A DNA stretch of 64,000 nt, taken from Panax quinquefolius. Lineage: Eukaryota > Streptophyta > Magnoliopsida > Apiales > Araliaceae. This document shows positions 21,699-33,128 of the stretch, piece after piece (position 1 is the stretch's first letter; the number at the start of each line of letters is the position of its first letter). Under the pieces are notes generated by a model, which was not told the origin of the DNA, made no database searches, and was given only the letters and a program-made list of their open reading frames with translations. The position numbers and the translations under genes were made by a program. The stretch covers positions 1 to 64,000 of the forward strand of contig JAINUW010000348.1 of NCBI GenBank assembly GCA_020205615.1, given 5' to 3'.

Positions 21699-22849
21699 AA
21701 TACCCCCAAACTTAAACCTTTGCTTGACCTCAAGCAAAAACACAAAAATGTTATGCAATGCAATGTAATGCAACCAATCTATATGCTTATTTAATCCAAC
21801 AAAGAATGACGTAAACAAGTCTATTCAACCGGCCTTAGAGAAATCAAGTAAACATGATAATACATCATATTAAAACAAATCAGTAATTTCTCAATCAATC
21901 ATTAAATCTTAGACTATTATCACTGATATAGTTTGTGTGTGCTCCACAACATTGCTAACTGATATAAAATCAAATTTAAGACATAATAGATATCTTCGAA
22001 GGCATCATACAGTGCAAACTCATAAAATTCACGAACAAGTTAAATCCAACAAAATTGAAACATCCACCAAGTTCAAGAGTCTAATCTGGGATACTTATGC
22101 TTTACTTTTCATTACGGGGGCTTTTTGCTCTTTTCCGCTTATTATTTTTTTTTTTTTTTTTTTAACTTTTTTTAACCATGCAATGTCTCGTTCAATTAGG
22201 CTAATAAAGCTACCCTTAGCGAGCTTTTGACCAGCGACTTGACCATAAAAGACCTTTTTAGGTGTTAAGACACTTCTTCTTGATGTATGCTTTTGCTCAA
22301 GTAACAAAGGCCCAGAAATAAAACTTGATAATTTTTTTTCTCTTTTTTTTTTTTTAGCTGAAGCTTATATATCCCAAATTTCCCCCAAACTTAAGTTTTT
22401 ATCTAAATTTGCCATCTCCTCACTTTATCCATGTCTTTCATTCATTCAAACTAGTATTATCCTTAAGAAATCCATTATGTATCAATTTAAACTTAATCGG
22501 TCAATATAAGTTTTTATTAACTCGCTAACCTTGATTATACCGATTTCAAACAGGGAAAGATTCAATTCATAATAAGAAATCACATCAAAGCCTTAATATT
22601 CAATACTATACTTATCTACTTAATTCCAGTTTCATCATTGGCCAAAATAGACTTTTACTTTCTAACAACTGGAATCATGCAAATATAAACTAAACGCAAC
22701 AAACACAGTAAACTAACTACTATTTTTGTGATTTTTCAAATTTTTTTTTAAACAAGAAACTTAATGCAAAAACTAAATGTAAATAACCCGAAAACATAAC
22801 GAACTACAATGTAAATAGCTAACTATATGCAATACGACACTAAAATGCC
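21699..22849 (-). repeat. Spacer X' of element C
   Basis: Second copy of spacer X with its own PPT at 21699-21714 and another PPT-like run near 22384. It includes a poly-T run at 22141-22162. No coding potential is seen. Confidence 0.8.
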
Positions 22850-23459
22850 CCCAAACTTAAACTAGACATTGTCCTCAATGACTAAAATAGAAAAAATTAA
22901 AGTAGAGGACTTCTCTGAAAATATAGCAATCTTCCTCCTTGTCCACTAAGTTAGGAGAATAGGCTAAGCACATGGAACAAATTGGGCATCTCACTTGAAT
23001 TTGACTTGAATAACCTGTAAACCATGATAGATGCAATTTTATTAAATCCTAAATAAATGCAAATTCAAAACTACTAATATAAAACCTAATAAAAACTAAA
23101 AATAAAAATTAAACTTGGGTTGCCTCCCAATAAGCGCTTGTTTTATAGTCTCAGCCTGACTTCTTCAATTCTCTATCCAATTCCCTACTAAAAATTGAGG
23201 AACCCTCCATCCATCAGTAGCAATGTCTCTTTTGGGAGGTTCCCAATTGTAATGGCCATTGAGTTAAAGTCACCTAGCATGCTCTTTGTAGATAGGTTCC
23301 CCATTAAGAACGTCCAACAACTAGGTTTTTTCTCCATTATGTCTATGATCAGATTAGGGCATTGAAGCTTAATAAACATAATGGGATCTTCCACTATCTT
23401 CTCCTTTTCATCCCACCATGTCTCCATTAACCGCATTTAGCTCTTATGTCACAAAGAGC
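22850..23459 (-). pseudogene. Degenerate protease-region remnant of element C
   Basis: Directly downstream of gag (minus strand, about 23460-23420) the frame reads KALCDIRAKCG, which resembles the Athila/Tat protease segment KALCDLGAS with the Gly of the catalytic DxG replaced by Arg. After it only an open but unrecognised stretch (23436-23188) and then AT-rich non-coding sequence follow, up to a third PPT-like run near 22850. RT and integrase are absent, so this is the deletion point of the coding region. The protease reading is tentative. Confidence 0.45.
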
Positions 23460-23460
23460 T

Positions 23461-24247
23461 TTACCGATTTACATGACTTCCAATTGGGCATGGTTTTGCA
23501 AAACTGCCCGGATTCTTGAACTTTGGTGGAGGAGGCACATGGGATACTAAAGAAATTGGCTCATCTTCGTTGGTACTCAAAGTTAGATCTTCGCTGATCT
23601 CCTTTACTTGGTCCCCAAGTCTTTCCTCTCTTTCAACATCTATATCATTTGGCACATCCGGTTGCAGATTTGGTTCAAGCTCACCATCAGTCTCGGAATT
23701 CATGTCATAGAGCCAAGTGTATTGAGGACGGTTGTTCAACGCATGTGCTATCTGCCCCAATTGATTTTCCAGATTCTTGATCGACGACTTTGGCTTTCAG
23801 ATATTCAAATTTCTATTTGATTAAATTTTTCTCATTTGCCTCGTTCATTTTTTCAGACGCTTTAACAAATCTATCCAAGGCTTCTTCCCAACTTGCTTTC
23901 CGCTCTGGTTGTTGTGTCTGATTTTGAAATCCGGATGTATTTTGTAGTCTCAGTGCTTGAGCTTGATTGTTACTCCATGAAAAATCCGGGTGATACCCCC
24001 AATCCTGATGATAGTTGTTGGGATAGACATAATTATTCGGGTAATCACCACCATACTATACCGGCTCGAAACGGATGGCGCATTGATGACTCATATGATT
24101 TCCAACACAATAATCACAAGTAACCGCCACACTTTGACGACGTTGAGCTTTAAAAGCTTCAAACATCCTCGAAAGTGTCTCCATCTGTGCTGACAATGCA
24201 GAAAGTTTCTCGAGTCTGTCAATCTCCGCTCCCCTTGGTTGAGTCAT
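23461..24247 (-). pseudogene. gag remnant of element C (Athila type)
   Basis: The minus frame starts at ATG 24247 (MTQPRGAEID) and holds a zinc-knuckle-like CDYCVGNHMSHQC (CX2CX3HX4C, the spacing common in Athila-type gag) near 24120-24080. An in-frame stop at 24056 follows. The same frame continues with a Tyr/Asn-rich stretch to about 23820. After a second stop and a frame shift comes NLENQLGQIAHALNNRPQ (about 23775-23730), a conserved motif of Athila gag, and then an acidic region to 23461. The N-terminal capsid half of gag is missing: only about 140 bases separate the PBS from this ATG. Confidence 0.75.
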
Positions 24248-24387
24248 GTTCGTGTATGGCCATTGATACGTAAAGTCATCTATGGTACCTAAAAAGAGAG
24301 AAATATATGAAGAGAATGAAAAATAAAAATGTTTAAAATAAGACTAATTTGATTGAAATTAATATTGATAAATAATTATTAAATTAA

Positions 24388-24406
24388 TTCCCAAAAAACG
24401 GCGCCA
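24388..24406 (-). other. Primer-binding site of element C (Asp tRNA type)
   Basis: On the minus strand TGGCGCCGTTTTTTGGGAA lies six bases after the LTR end. It matches the Athila PBS TGGCGCCGTTGCCGGGGA in 14 of 18 positions; the four changes are consecutive (GCCG to TTTT). Confidence 0.8.
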
Positions 24407-24412
24407 AAAACT

Positions 24413-25989
24413 TGTTGGTCGATTTCGCAATCAATGAATACGTGCAAGTATACATGGTCAACAAGTAATAAAGTGAAAGTAGAGTATCGTTCCCACGAGG
24501 AATTATTTAATAAAAATCACCAAGTACTAATTCTTAACCAAACTAATTTTATTTAAACAATCTCAAATCGTGATTTTTCTAATTAAGAAAACTAAATTAA
24601 ATTAATTAAAAGAGATTATTCTAAAATAAGCAAATAAACAAAACTAAGATTTGAATTGAATTCAGATAAATAAAGATTAAGACTCCAATATCCCCAATTA
24701 TGATTTATAAATCAATTATCTAATTAACCCAATTATTATGTCTACTGAATTATTAACAGGAATTCTCAAATGCCAAAAGCCCTTTCTCAAGTGATCATTT
24801 GCCTTCTATTTAACCCAGATTAATTTTGTTATATCTTTATGCAAAACAATTGAATTAAACTTAATACAATTCCAATTCCTTATGTGTTACATGCGGCAAA
24901 TAGATATTCTCATTCTATTCACAAACCTAATTATTCACTGTGCGTGTAAATAACTAAGTCACATGTCACCATGCTCAGTTCTAACCCTAGAATTCCTTTC
25001 CCAATTCCTTCTAAAGATACAAAGTAATTATTGGCCAGATAATTAATTAATAATCACAAAGCAAGATGAACAATTCACTTCAACATGAATAATTGGAATA
25101 AATCAAATAATCAATTCATAACCATAAAAGGTTCCATTGGAATCTTAATAAAAGAAATTAGTTCATAATTAATGAATTAAAACTAAGAATACACAATTGA
25201 ATAGACATTAAAAGATAAAAGTATGATAAGAGAAGAGAATAGAATCATTTGTCAAGAATCGATGCTCCCCTCTCGCTCGCTTCGCTCTTGATCTTCAGTG
25301 TTCATCAATTTGCTTCAATCTCCAATGGCTAATTAAGAACTAGGGTTTAGATTCTAATCTAATGGAGTGTTTCTCTAAGCTAAGCTATGTAATCTCCCTT
25401 TATTTTATGTCTTACATCATGTATTTATAGGTTACAAGTCCAAATTTTAGCTTAGGAACAAACCCAATCCAATTTGGAGTCAAAAAGGTGTCAAAATTCG
25501 CCCAAAAATGCGTCCAGGCCTTCCCAGTCTCTTCCCCAGCACCCCAGCACTGGGCACGTTGCTCAAACCCTGCTCCCTAGTGCCCCAGCGCTGCAAATAG
25601 GCTTAAAATGGGCGCCCCGGCGCTGCCACTTTTTCTGAAATTTTCTACTCCGACGTCCTTTGGGAAAATGGCCATAACTTCTTTGTTCGAACTCCGATTT
25701 TAATGATTAAAGATGTTCCGGAAAGAGGAGACGTAGATCTACAACTTTAAGTCTTTGAGCTTTTCGAAATAAGGTATGGAGTAATACTCAAATTGGCTCT
25801 GAAGTGACTGATATGTAAATGGCAAGCCGAAAACGCGAATCTTGCCACCCCAAACATCGATCCAAGTAACTTTTGTCCCAATTCCTAAAAAACAACGTAA
25901 AGCATGCATGAATAGACACAAAAAATTAAAAACATCCAAAAGATTAAGCTCAAACGCACTCAATTCATGTGTATAAAACTCACTCATCA
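24413..25989 (-). repeat. 5' LTR of element C (LTR copy 3)
   Basis: It is 1577 bases, TGATGAGTG ... CCAACA on the minus strand. It has a GC-rich block at about 25540-25640 with GGCGCCCCGGCGCTG, which could fold on itself. It is followed on the plus side by ACTAT, the second copy of the target duplication. Confidence 0.9.
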
Positions 25990-26640
25990 ACTATCTCGTA
26001 TCATAGGAATGAGCAGAAGAAATTAATTTCTTTATAGTGATTCGGTTGAATCATTCACAATTTAGTTGTCCCTTTGAACCTAGATCTTGGGATCTCCAGT
26101 CAACTAGGTTGGGTTTCCATTATGACGATCCTTATTTATAGGCTTTAAACCCATTCCCCTCGAAGTTATTTTTACTTGCTCCCTAGTCAAACCTTTAGTC
26201 AATGAATCCACTATATTTTCTTTCGACTTTATGTAGTCAATAGACATAATGCCGTTAGAGAGTAATTTTTTTATGGTATTGTGTCTACGACGGATATGTC
26301 TAGACTTACCATTATACATGTGACTCTGTGCCCTTCCAATTGTTGATTGACTATCACAATGGATACAAATAGGCGTTATAGGTTTAGGCCACATAGGAAT
26401 ATCTTCTAAAAAATTATGAAGCCATTCAGCTTCTTCTCCAGCCTTATCCAATGCAATAAACTTCGATTCCATCGTTGATCAAGCAATGTATGTTTGTTTA
26501 GAATATTTCCATGATATTGCTCCTCCACCTAATGTAAACACAAAACCACTTGTGGATTTAGAGTCTTTTGTATCCGATATCTAATTCGCATCACAGTATC
26601 CTTCAAGTACTGCTGGATATCTTGAATAGTGCAATAAAAA
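25990..26640 (-). pseudogene. RNase H of copia D
   Basis: The minus frame 26472-26104 reads MESKFIALDKAGEEAEWLHN and goes on to HCDSQSTIGRA, KSRHIRRRHN and DSLTKGLTREQ, ending in GMGLKP. This order is the standard copia RNase H end, with catalytic Asp/Glu positions visible (the E of MESKF, the D of HCDSQ). Upstream, the first RNase H block ([18 protein letters not shown], about 26620-26480) is in the same frame apart from two stops (at about 26580 and 26480). 25990-26103 is the short tail after the stop codon, cut by element C. Confidence 0.88.
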
Positions 26641-27600
26641 TTTTTGAGTATATTTTAAATACCTTAAAACTCTTATAATCGCTTTCCAATGATCTTGTCC
26701 TAGATTGCTTGTAAATCTACTCAATTAATTGACAGCTTATGTTATGTCAGGACGTGTACAATTCATTAAGTACATAAGGCTTCCAATTTTTTGTGCATAC
26801 TTAGGTTGTGATATGCTCTCTCCTTTATTTTTAGACAAGTGTAGATTTATATCTATCGGTGTTCTCACAGGATTACAATTTAATTGATTAAATTTCCTGA
26901 GTATTTTCTCAATATAGTGGGATTGTGATAACACTAATCCATCAGATGTTTTAGAAATTTTAATTCCTAATATTACATCTAAGAACACCCATGTATCTTC
27001 ATGTGTCAAACATATTATTTAACATTCTTTTTGTAGTTTTAATGATTTCATTATTACTACTCATAATGAGCATATCATCTACATAAAGACAAATAATGAC
27101 ATACCCATTCTTAGTGTCCTTGACATACACACATTTGTCATACTCATTTATTTTAAAATCATTTGATAACATTGCATTATCAAATTTTTCATGCCATTAT
27201 TTAGATGCTTGTTTTAATCCATAAAGAGACTTTACAATCCTTCTGGTTGTTCCATGTAGATATCTTCTTCTAAATCTCCATTCAAGAAAGCTGTTTTTAC
27301 ATCCATTTGATGTATTTCTAAATTATATATAGGTGTAATGGCTATTAACATCATAATCGAGCATATTCTTGTCACAGGAGAATAAGTATCAAAATAATCT
27401 AAACCCTCCTTTTGCATGTATCCTTTGATTACAAGTCTTGCTTTATATTTGTCTATAGATCCATCTTCTTTCATTTTCTTATATCCAAGAGGTTTGGAGC
27501 CTGGTGGGAGATCTACTAATTTCCACGTATGATTATCTAAAATGGATTCTATTTCACTATTTATAGCCTCTTTCCAATATGGAGCTCATGACTCGATATT
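26641..27600 (-). pseudogene. Reverse transcriptase of copia D, nearly readable
   Basis: The minus frame 27474-27232 reads YKARLVIKGYMQKEG and QMDVKTAFLNGDLEEDIYME, the conserved N-terminal RT blocks of copia. A SLYGLKQAS block follows after one stop at 27231. The catalytic YVDDM is intact at 27085-27071. The C-terminal part (27009-26737) reads LVLSQSHYIEKILRKFN, SLMYLMNCTRPDI. Only a few stops or one-base shifts break the domain, far fewer than in the chromoviruses, so D either inserted more recently or is better sequenced. Confidence 0.9.
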
Positions 27601-28110
27601 GCTTCTTTATAGGTTTGAGGCTCATTTTCTACAAATAGGTTAAAAAATCTGGACAATAAGATTTTGATATTCTAGCACGTTTACTACGTCTAGGTTCATC
27701 AATATCTTTTAAACCATGATTACTGTCATTAATAGCATCATAAGTTCTTTTATTTGAACTTATTTCTTGTTTGTTACAACTTGGCTCTTGTACCTTTTTA
27801 TTAGGATATAATGTTTCAAAGAATTCAACATCTTTTGACTCAATAATCATATTTTCATGTATTTCCTCTATTTTTGATAAAAATCTATATGCACTGCTAT
27901 TATTAGCATAACCAATGAATATACAATATATTGTTTTCGGTCCTATTTTCACCTTTTTGGGTGGAGGAACCATTACTTTTGCTAAACACCCGCACACTTT
28001 TAAGTGTTTATAAGACAACTTACGTCATTTCCATAATTCATAGGGTGTAATATTAGACTTCTTTTGAAGTATTCAGTTGAGAATATAATTTGCTGAAAGA
28101 ATTGCTTCCC
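27601..28110 (-). pseudogene. Integrase C-terminal region of copia D
   Basis: The minus frame 28018-27629 starts with KHLKVCGCLAKVMVPPPKK and includes CIFIGYANNSSAYRF, the conserved G-Y pair of the copia integrase C-terminal domain. An acidic/basic linker with RRSKRAR (about 27690-27660), possibly a nuclear targeting signal, leads to RT. A frame change separates it from the integrase core between 28019 and 28111. Confidence 0.85.
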
Positions 28111-28681
28111 CCTACAAATTCTGAGGTTTCCCAGAACTTAATAATAATGCATTCATAATTTCTTTTAAAGTTCTATTCTTTCTTTCTGCAACACCATTTT
28201 GTTGTGGTGAATAAGGTGCAGTTATTTGTTGTATTATACCATGTTGTGAACAAATTTCAACAAATAGAAATTCATATTTCCTACCTCTATCACTTCTAAC
28301 TATATTGATCTTTTTATCAAGTTGATTCTCAAACTCATTTTTGTAATGTTTAAACATTTCCAAAGCCTCATCTTTACTTCTCAATAAGTAAACATAACAA
28401 TATCTTGTACAATTATCTATAAAAGTGATAAAGTATTTATTACCTCCTGATGTCTTTATATACTTTAAATCACAAATATCAGTATGTATTAATTCAAGAG
28501 GTTCTGTACTTCTTTCAATTGATTTAAAAAAAGATTTTCTAAGTTTTGCCTTAACGCAAATTTCACATTTATGATTAGAGTTAATCTCACATTTTGTCAA
28601 ACATTCCATATTAATTAATCTACGTATAGTATTATAATTAACATGTCCTAATCTACCAAGCCATAATTTAGATGACTCAAT
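28111..28681 (-). pseudogene. Integrase core of copia D, cut by a CACTA insertion
   Basis: The minus frame runs open for about 190 residues. The zinc-binding part has RLGH and CEIC, but the first zinc His (expected in LWHxRLGH) is Leu (LWLGRLGH). The catalytic triad is complete: Asp in LIHTDICDL, Asp in VRSDRG, Glu in NGVAERKNRT, with 34 residues between the last two (35 is usual). The open frame starts artificially at a GTG inside the CACTA end. The upstream part (GAG-pre-integrase, protease, gag) lies beyond the CACTA, outside the window. Confidence 0.92.
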
Positions 28682-28696
28682 CACTACAACAAAAAG
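28682..28696 (+). repeat. CACTA terminal inverted repeat
   Basis: CACTACAACAAAAAG is the canonical plant CACTA end. The partner repeat (CTTTTTGTTGTAGTG) was not found in the window. Confidence 0.88.
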
Positions 28697-28939
28697 TATT
28701 AATGAATCGCGACACGGTCAGCAGATGATCATTAGCGACCAGTAAAGGTCAGCCGATATTAGTCGCATATAATTTGGTCGTTGGGTGGACATCAGCGACC
28801 ATTGTTAGTGACTGACTTATTAGCAACCACTATCAGCGACCGACGCCGTCGCTAATCTAAGTCATGATGAGTCAATTGTCAGGGCTGACGTGGTACACGT
28901 GTCAACGACCAACAATAGCGACCGGTGCGATCGCTAAGT
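28697..28939. repeat. CACTA subterminal repeats, first part
   Basis: Several copies of TTAGCGACC or its complement GGTCGCTA occur in both orientations (near 28734, 28791, 28833, 28847, 28915, 28928). They continue after the solo LTR at 31642-31682. In En/Spm such repeats bind the TNPA protein; that role here is inference. Confidence 0.8.
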
Positions 28940-31626
28940 TGTGACGCCCCCAAAATAGGTATACATCACCTATTCTGAGTCGCCAAATACATGGTACAGA
29001 ATACAAATACAATCTTAAATATACAACATGAGCTGTGAGTTTTAATACAGATGTTGTCTTGTAGAGAGTATTCAAACTCAAAATAAGTCCTCAATACATT
29101 TATTATCACACTATTTCATAGAATAGTGAGGATTACTAATGCTATCATCTGACCAATCACTCCATTCCCGACTAGTCCTCTGCACGTTCTCATTTCTCAA
29201 GAGAACAATGAAAGCAAAAAAAGGGTGAGCTCAACTATCCCAGTAAGAAATATTATGACTAAGATAATGCAGAATAAATTATCGTTAACCTTCAACAGTG
29301 TTAAACTGATACAATATAACAAACATTAAGTTTAACAGCAACGGAACAAGCAATCCATTAGAAGAGTTAAGTAGAGAATAAAATCTATTATCTTCTATGA
29401 TTTAAAAGGTTTTTCATCACTTTTATCGCTGAGACTCAGCTTAATATATAATCCACATTATCTCTGCACTACGGCCAAGCATATTCATTAGTATCACAAC
29501 CACAAATTATCCATGCACTAAAGGCCAAGGATATTCGTGTATTCATCAATGGTCATGATCATGCCAGCAACTGTCCATCAATGCACTACAATCATGATTG
29601 TACCGAACAATCCATGGTCATAATCATACCAAGTCCATCTATGCATTACTGGCCATAGATGACTTTCAACACATCATTTGTAACATTACGGTCATGATTA
29701 TACCGAATAATCCTTGGTCATAATCATACCAAGTCCATCTATGCACTACGGAACCACGATGACTTTCAATGTAATATAAACATGAGGATGATGACAATGA
29801 TATAAGAATTCAATAAAACAAGTTTAAGAATTAATTTATCCAGAACCAATAACGCCCAAATTGTCAACAACCCGACATGCTTTGTGGTGTAAAATTCAAG
29901 AATGCTCAGAAGAATATTTCCATAAAAAAGATACTGGATGAAGCGCAAATATCAAGGATATTCCACTAATTTCATGGAGTATGAAAGCCAAAACTTTAAC
30001 CAACTGAGTATAATAAAGAATGGAATAACAAAAGAATTCACCAGGCATGCGATAGACCGCACAGAAAGGTTATTCCAATAGAATAATAAATAATGGAACC
30101 AGGTCATGCGTAAAAGCATGACATGGATATTCCAAATGTAATAATAAATAATGGAACGGTGTGTCATGCAGAACGCACCGATAGGATATTCCAACAGAAT
30201 AATAAATAATGGAACCAAGTCATGCATAAAGCACAGATAGGATATTCCAATAGAATAATAAAGAATGGAATAATAGAAGAATTTCACCATGTATACAATC
30301 CTTCGCATAGACAGGTTATTCCAACATAATAATAAAGAATGAAATAACAGAAGAATTTCATCAAGTATAGGGTAATCCGCGTATACAGGTTATTCCAACA
30401 GAATAATAAAGAATTGAATAACAGAAGTTCTCTTCATGAATACAAAAGAAATAATACCCCTTACCTTAGAAGAAACTTGATATAGGAAAAGAAAGGTAGC
30501 AGACTTCTCTTCTTCTTTCTCTCTATAATTTTCTCTCTCTAGAGTTTCAGTGAATTCATAAGAAATAATGAAGGAATGAGCTTCTATTTATAGGAGAATG
30601 GACTGAATAATAACTAATTCATGAACGGTCCAGATTGATTTACTTTTAAACGGACGGTCCATATTGATTTACTACGCAGTATTAATAAAATATTCTAATA
30701 AAACAAAATCTTTTAAATAAAATATAATATATTCTATTTATAATCTAATAAAACGAATAACTTTATAAAAGTATTCTATTTTATATAAAAAGATTTTACT
30801 ATACAAAACACTATGCAGAGCATTATACAAACACTATGCAAAATAAAATATAATATATTCTATTTATAATCAAATAAAACAAAACTTTATAAAAAGTTTT
30901 ACATTTTTATATAAAAGTTTTCTATTTTATTACATTTATAAAATAATAAAACAAAACTTATCACATTTATTATAATTCACAATATTAATCGACCAAGTCG
31001 CTCCTCAGAAAGAGGGGCTTTCAATAAGGATTTCTCCTATCAAGCGCATTATAATTAGATTATCTAACCTCTCCTCGATGTAACTTCTAGACATCGTTAA
31101 TATTGCAAATAATAATATTAATAACTTTGTCGTCTCAATTATTGATTTAATAATATATAAAATATTGACAATAATTGAATCAAATAACGTGAGATACTAT
31201 ACATCAATTACTGTAGCAATAATTGAACAAAACTGAGTGACTTCTCATGTAAGCATCAATAATCAAAATAAATGCGCTACTATGCAACTGCTGGCAGATA
31301 TCGCATTTCTTTTAACTTTTGGTGTTTCAATGAGTTAATGGTAAAACTTCCACCGTTATTTTCATAAAATATTTTTGTCGTTTTTCAATCCGACATAATA
31401 ATTCCGTTCTTGAGGTCCACCAATGATTGTCTTGGTTATACTAATATTCCCTCGTTAAAAGCGAATATTCCGGACCAATCAAATATTATATAACAACTTA
31501 AGTGATTTTTACAAAATTTATAAATATTACCCACAACTATAACATTATTTCAAATCCATATCATAATATTCAAAAATGATATTCATAGAAAAATTCACTT
31601 TTATTCATAAAAGTTGGGGTCTTACA
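28940..31626 (-). repeat. Family-2 solo LTR inside the CACTA end
   Basis: It is 2687 bases; on the minus strand TGTAAGACCCC ... GGGGGCGTCACA. Flanks TAAGT (28935-28939) and TAAGA (31627-31631) form a 5-base duplication with one mismatch. It resembles the LTRs of F: ATAGTTGTGGGTA word near the start, TGCATAGTGTT-type repeats (about 30800-30850), ATTCCAAYA minisatellite and hairpins (about 29640-29770, inverted). Confidence 0.9.
29990..30430 (-). repeat. Minisatellite in the family-2 LTR
   Basis: About seven units of 55-60 bases, each with TATTCCAAYAGAATAATAAA and then a variable part with GTCATGC. The same array occurs in the LTRs of F (52490-52980, 58490-58990), with the core TTATTACATTGGAATA. 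It lies just downstream of the TATA box, so it is transcribed. Confidence 0.8.
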
Positions 31627-31970
31627 TAAGATCCCAAAGGCCATCAGCGACCGCTATATGTATTAGCGACCGCATGTGGTCGCTGATGTTGATAATTTTT
31701 TTTTTAAAAAAATTCCTGTTTTATAGATTTGCCAAAAAAAATATACCCTACTTTGTACCTGCTTTCTATCCCAACACACAGCAGTATATATAAACATCCA
31801 TATAAACATTCATCCATAATATATATATATATATATATATATATCCCAACACATCCATATATAATAGTATATATAAACATTCATCCATATGAAAATTTGT
31901 AAACCAACATAATATTCAAGCAAATACAATTGTCCAAAGAATGAATATCAAAGTACAAGGCTATAAATAT
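31627..31970. other. CACTA non-coding part with subterminal repeats and (TA)n
   Basis: After two more GCGACC/GGTCGC motif pairs (31642-31682) there is a T-run/A-run, then AT-rich sequence with a (TA) run at 31820-31844 and a repeated ATCCATATA word. No coding motif is seen. Confidence 0.7.
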
Positions 31971-33128
31971 CTAAAAAAACAAGTCTAGCTCTTTATGCAT
32001 CATCATCCAAATTAGTAGGACCCTGTAATTAACAAAAGAATAAAAAAATGTTACCTGTGTTAATACTGCTATGACTTGGGGAAAGCTAGCTAAACAATAG
32101 AAATTATTTAAACATAAGTAAGACACAACAGTATCTATGTATACCTCATCGCCATCCCGATGTCGTGCTGTTGTCGCCACTGCATCTGCCAACTCATCAG
32201 GACTCAGAGACTGCAGAGTCCCGCCTAATATACGAAGAAGATCACGATCTCGACAGATCGCTCTCACACAGTCAGTAGGAGAATGATAGGTTGGATGACC
32301 TGATGATTGTGTAGACTGGGCAGCAGAGCTGCCTGTGCCATTGATGGTCGGGCGTCCTTTTTGTCCTTGGCCTTTAACATAGTTTTTCTTCACGACTGAC
32401 GCCCTCTCCTATAATTCTTGATCAATCGGCGGATGCAGGGTGCCTTCAGGATAACACTCGTTTATTAAGCTCTTATAAGTGTCCTGTCAGAAAGTTAACA
32501 ATTAAATAGTTAAAAATAAGTATAAAAAATGCTAAAAAAGGTCTTCACAATTTATAAATGACATATTAGTATAAAGTTAACTTATTACCACTATCTGAAC
32601 AGCCTCAGGCAGACCATCGCGGGTGGCCATACGATACACATCCAACCAATTGATAGGTTATGAGACTGAGACTCCTACAGTTCATGTTATCATACTAATA
32701 TGTAAACATATGATATTTTAGCTATAAAACAGGACTGTAAACATAAAAACAAGTAACTAAGTCAATAAGTTTGCTATACATACGTACCCTGGCAGCAATA
32801 TGCTGCAGTTGTGATATACTTCCGCCTCGATACATTGCTTTTGCCTTTTCTCCTTCAGATACACCTAAGGATCTGTTCGAAGCGGCAATCTTACGTCTCT
32901 TGACCAATCTCTCAGCTCTCCACTGGTCACACATCTGCACCCATATAGGCTGTGCGCACCACTAGGGGCTGATCACCCTGTCCTGGATGGTTAATATCTG
33001 CATTATGTAGGGCTTTCTATCATTCCTTATTCAAATTATCCTTAGTTCAGACGGTGCACTTCTGCCAAAAAGTGTCTGAATAACTGATGCTTACGCGTCG
33101 TCCCATATATACCTTTTCTGCAAATAAA
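31971..33128 (-). pseudogene. CACTA accessory protein gene (Ptta/En-Spm type), 5' end lost
   Basis: The minus strand reads QMCDQWRAERLVKRRKIAAS then NRSLGVSEGEKAKAMYRGGS (32943-32790), resembling the plant transposase Ptta/En/Spm domain (the run of basic residues and GGS). A later exon reads NWLDVYRMATRDGLPEAVQ (about 32650-32591). It ends at a GT donor (32588-32587), and an AG acceptor at 32485-32484 restores the frame: a 105-base intron, GT-AG. The last exon continues through YKSLINECYPEGTLHPPID to an Ala/Asp-rich end near 31971, with one in-frame stop near 32411. An upstream exon (33123-33042) is cut by the Tat/Ogre LTR. It probably encoded a DNA-binding partner of the transposase; this is inference from the family. 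Confidence 0.72.

Larger units (their letters stand above)
17546..25989 (-). mobile_element. Composite Athila-like LTR element C with three LTR copies
   Basis: On the minus strand the order is LTR (25989-24413), PBS, gag remnant, spacer X', LTR (21698-20220), spacer X, LTR (19085-17546). ACTAT flanks the whole block on both sides (17541-17545 and 25990-25994). The PBS and the gag motif NLENQLGQIA point to the Athila branch of Ty3/gypsy. No RT, RNase H or integrase is visible, so it is non-autonomous. The middle LTR lacks its last 43 bases and its PBS and is fused to a second copy of X, which indicates a tandem recombinant with an internal deletion. Confidence 0.88.
16067..28681 (-). mobile_element. 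Ty1/copia element D, 5' part beyond the window
   Basis: On the minus strand it reads integrase, RT, RNase H (28681 to 26104), 3' untranslated part, PPT and 3' LTR (17090 to 16067). It is split by the Athila-like element C at 17546-25989 and cut at 28682 by a CACTA transposon. Gag, protease, PBS and 5' LTR should continue after the CACTA, outside the window. The order integrase before RT defines Ty1/copia. Confidence 0.92.

Noticed and set aside
22141..22162. Poly-T run as the tail of a LINE or SINE on the minus strand
   Set aside because: It lies inside spacer X' and the collinear place in X (19510-19550) has only short T-runs. No flanking duplication or retroposon body was seen.
31820..31844. 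Replication origin or scaffold attachment region in the AT-rich runs
   Set aside because: Base composition alone does not support it, and the whole window is AT-rich.
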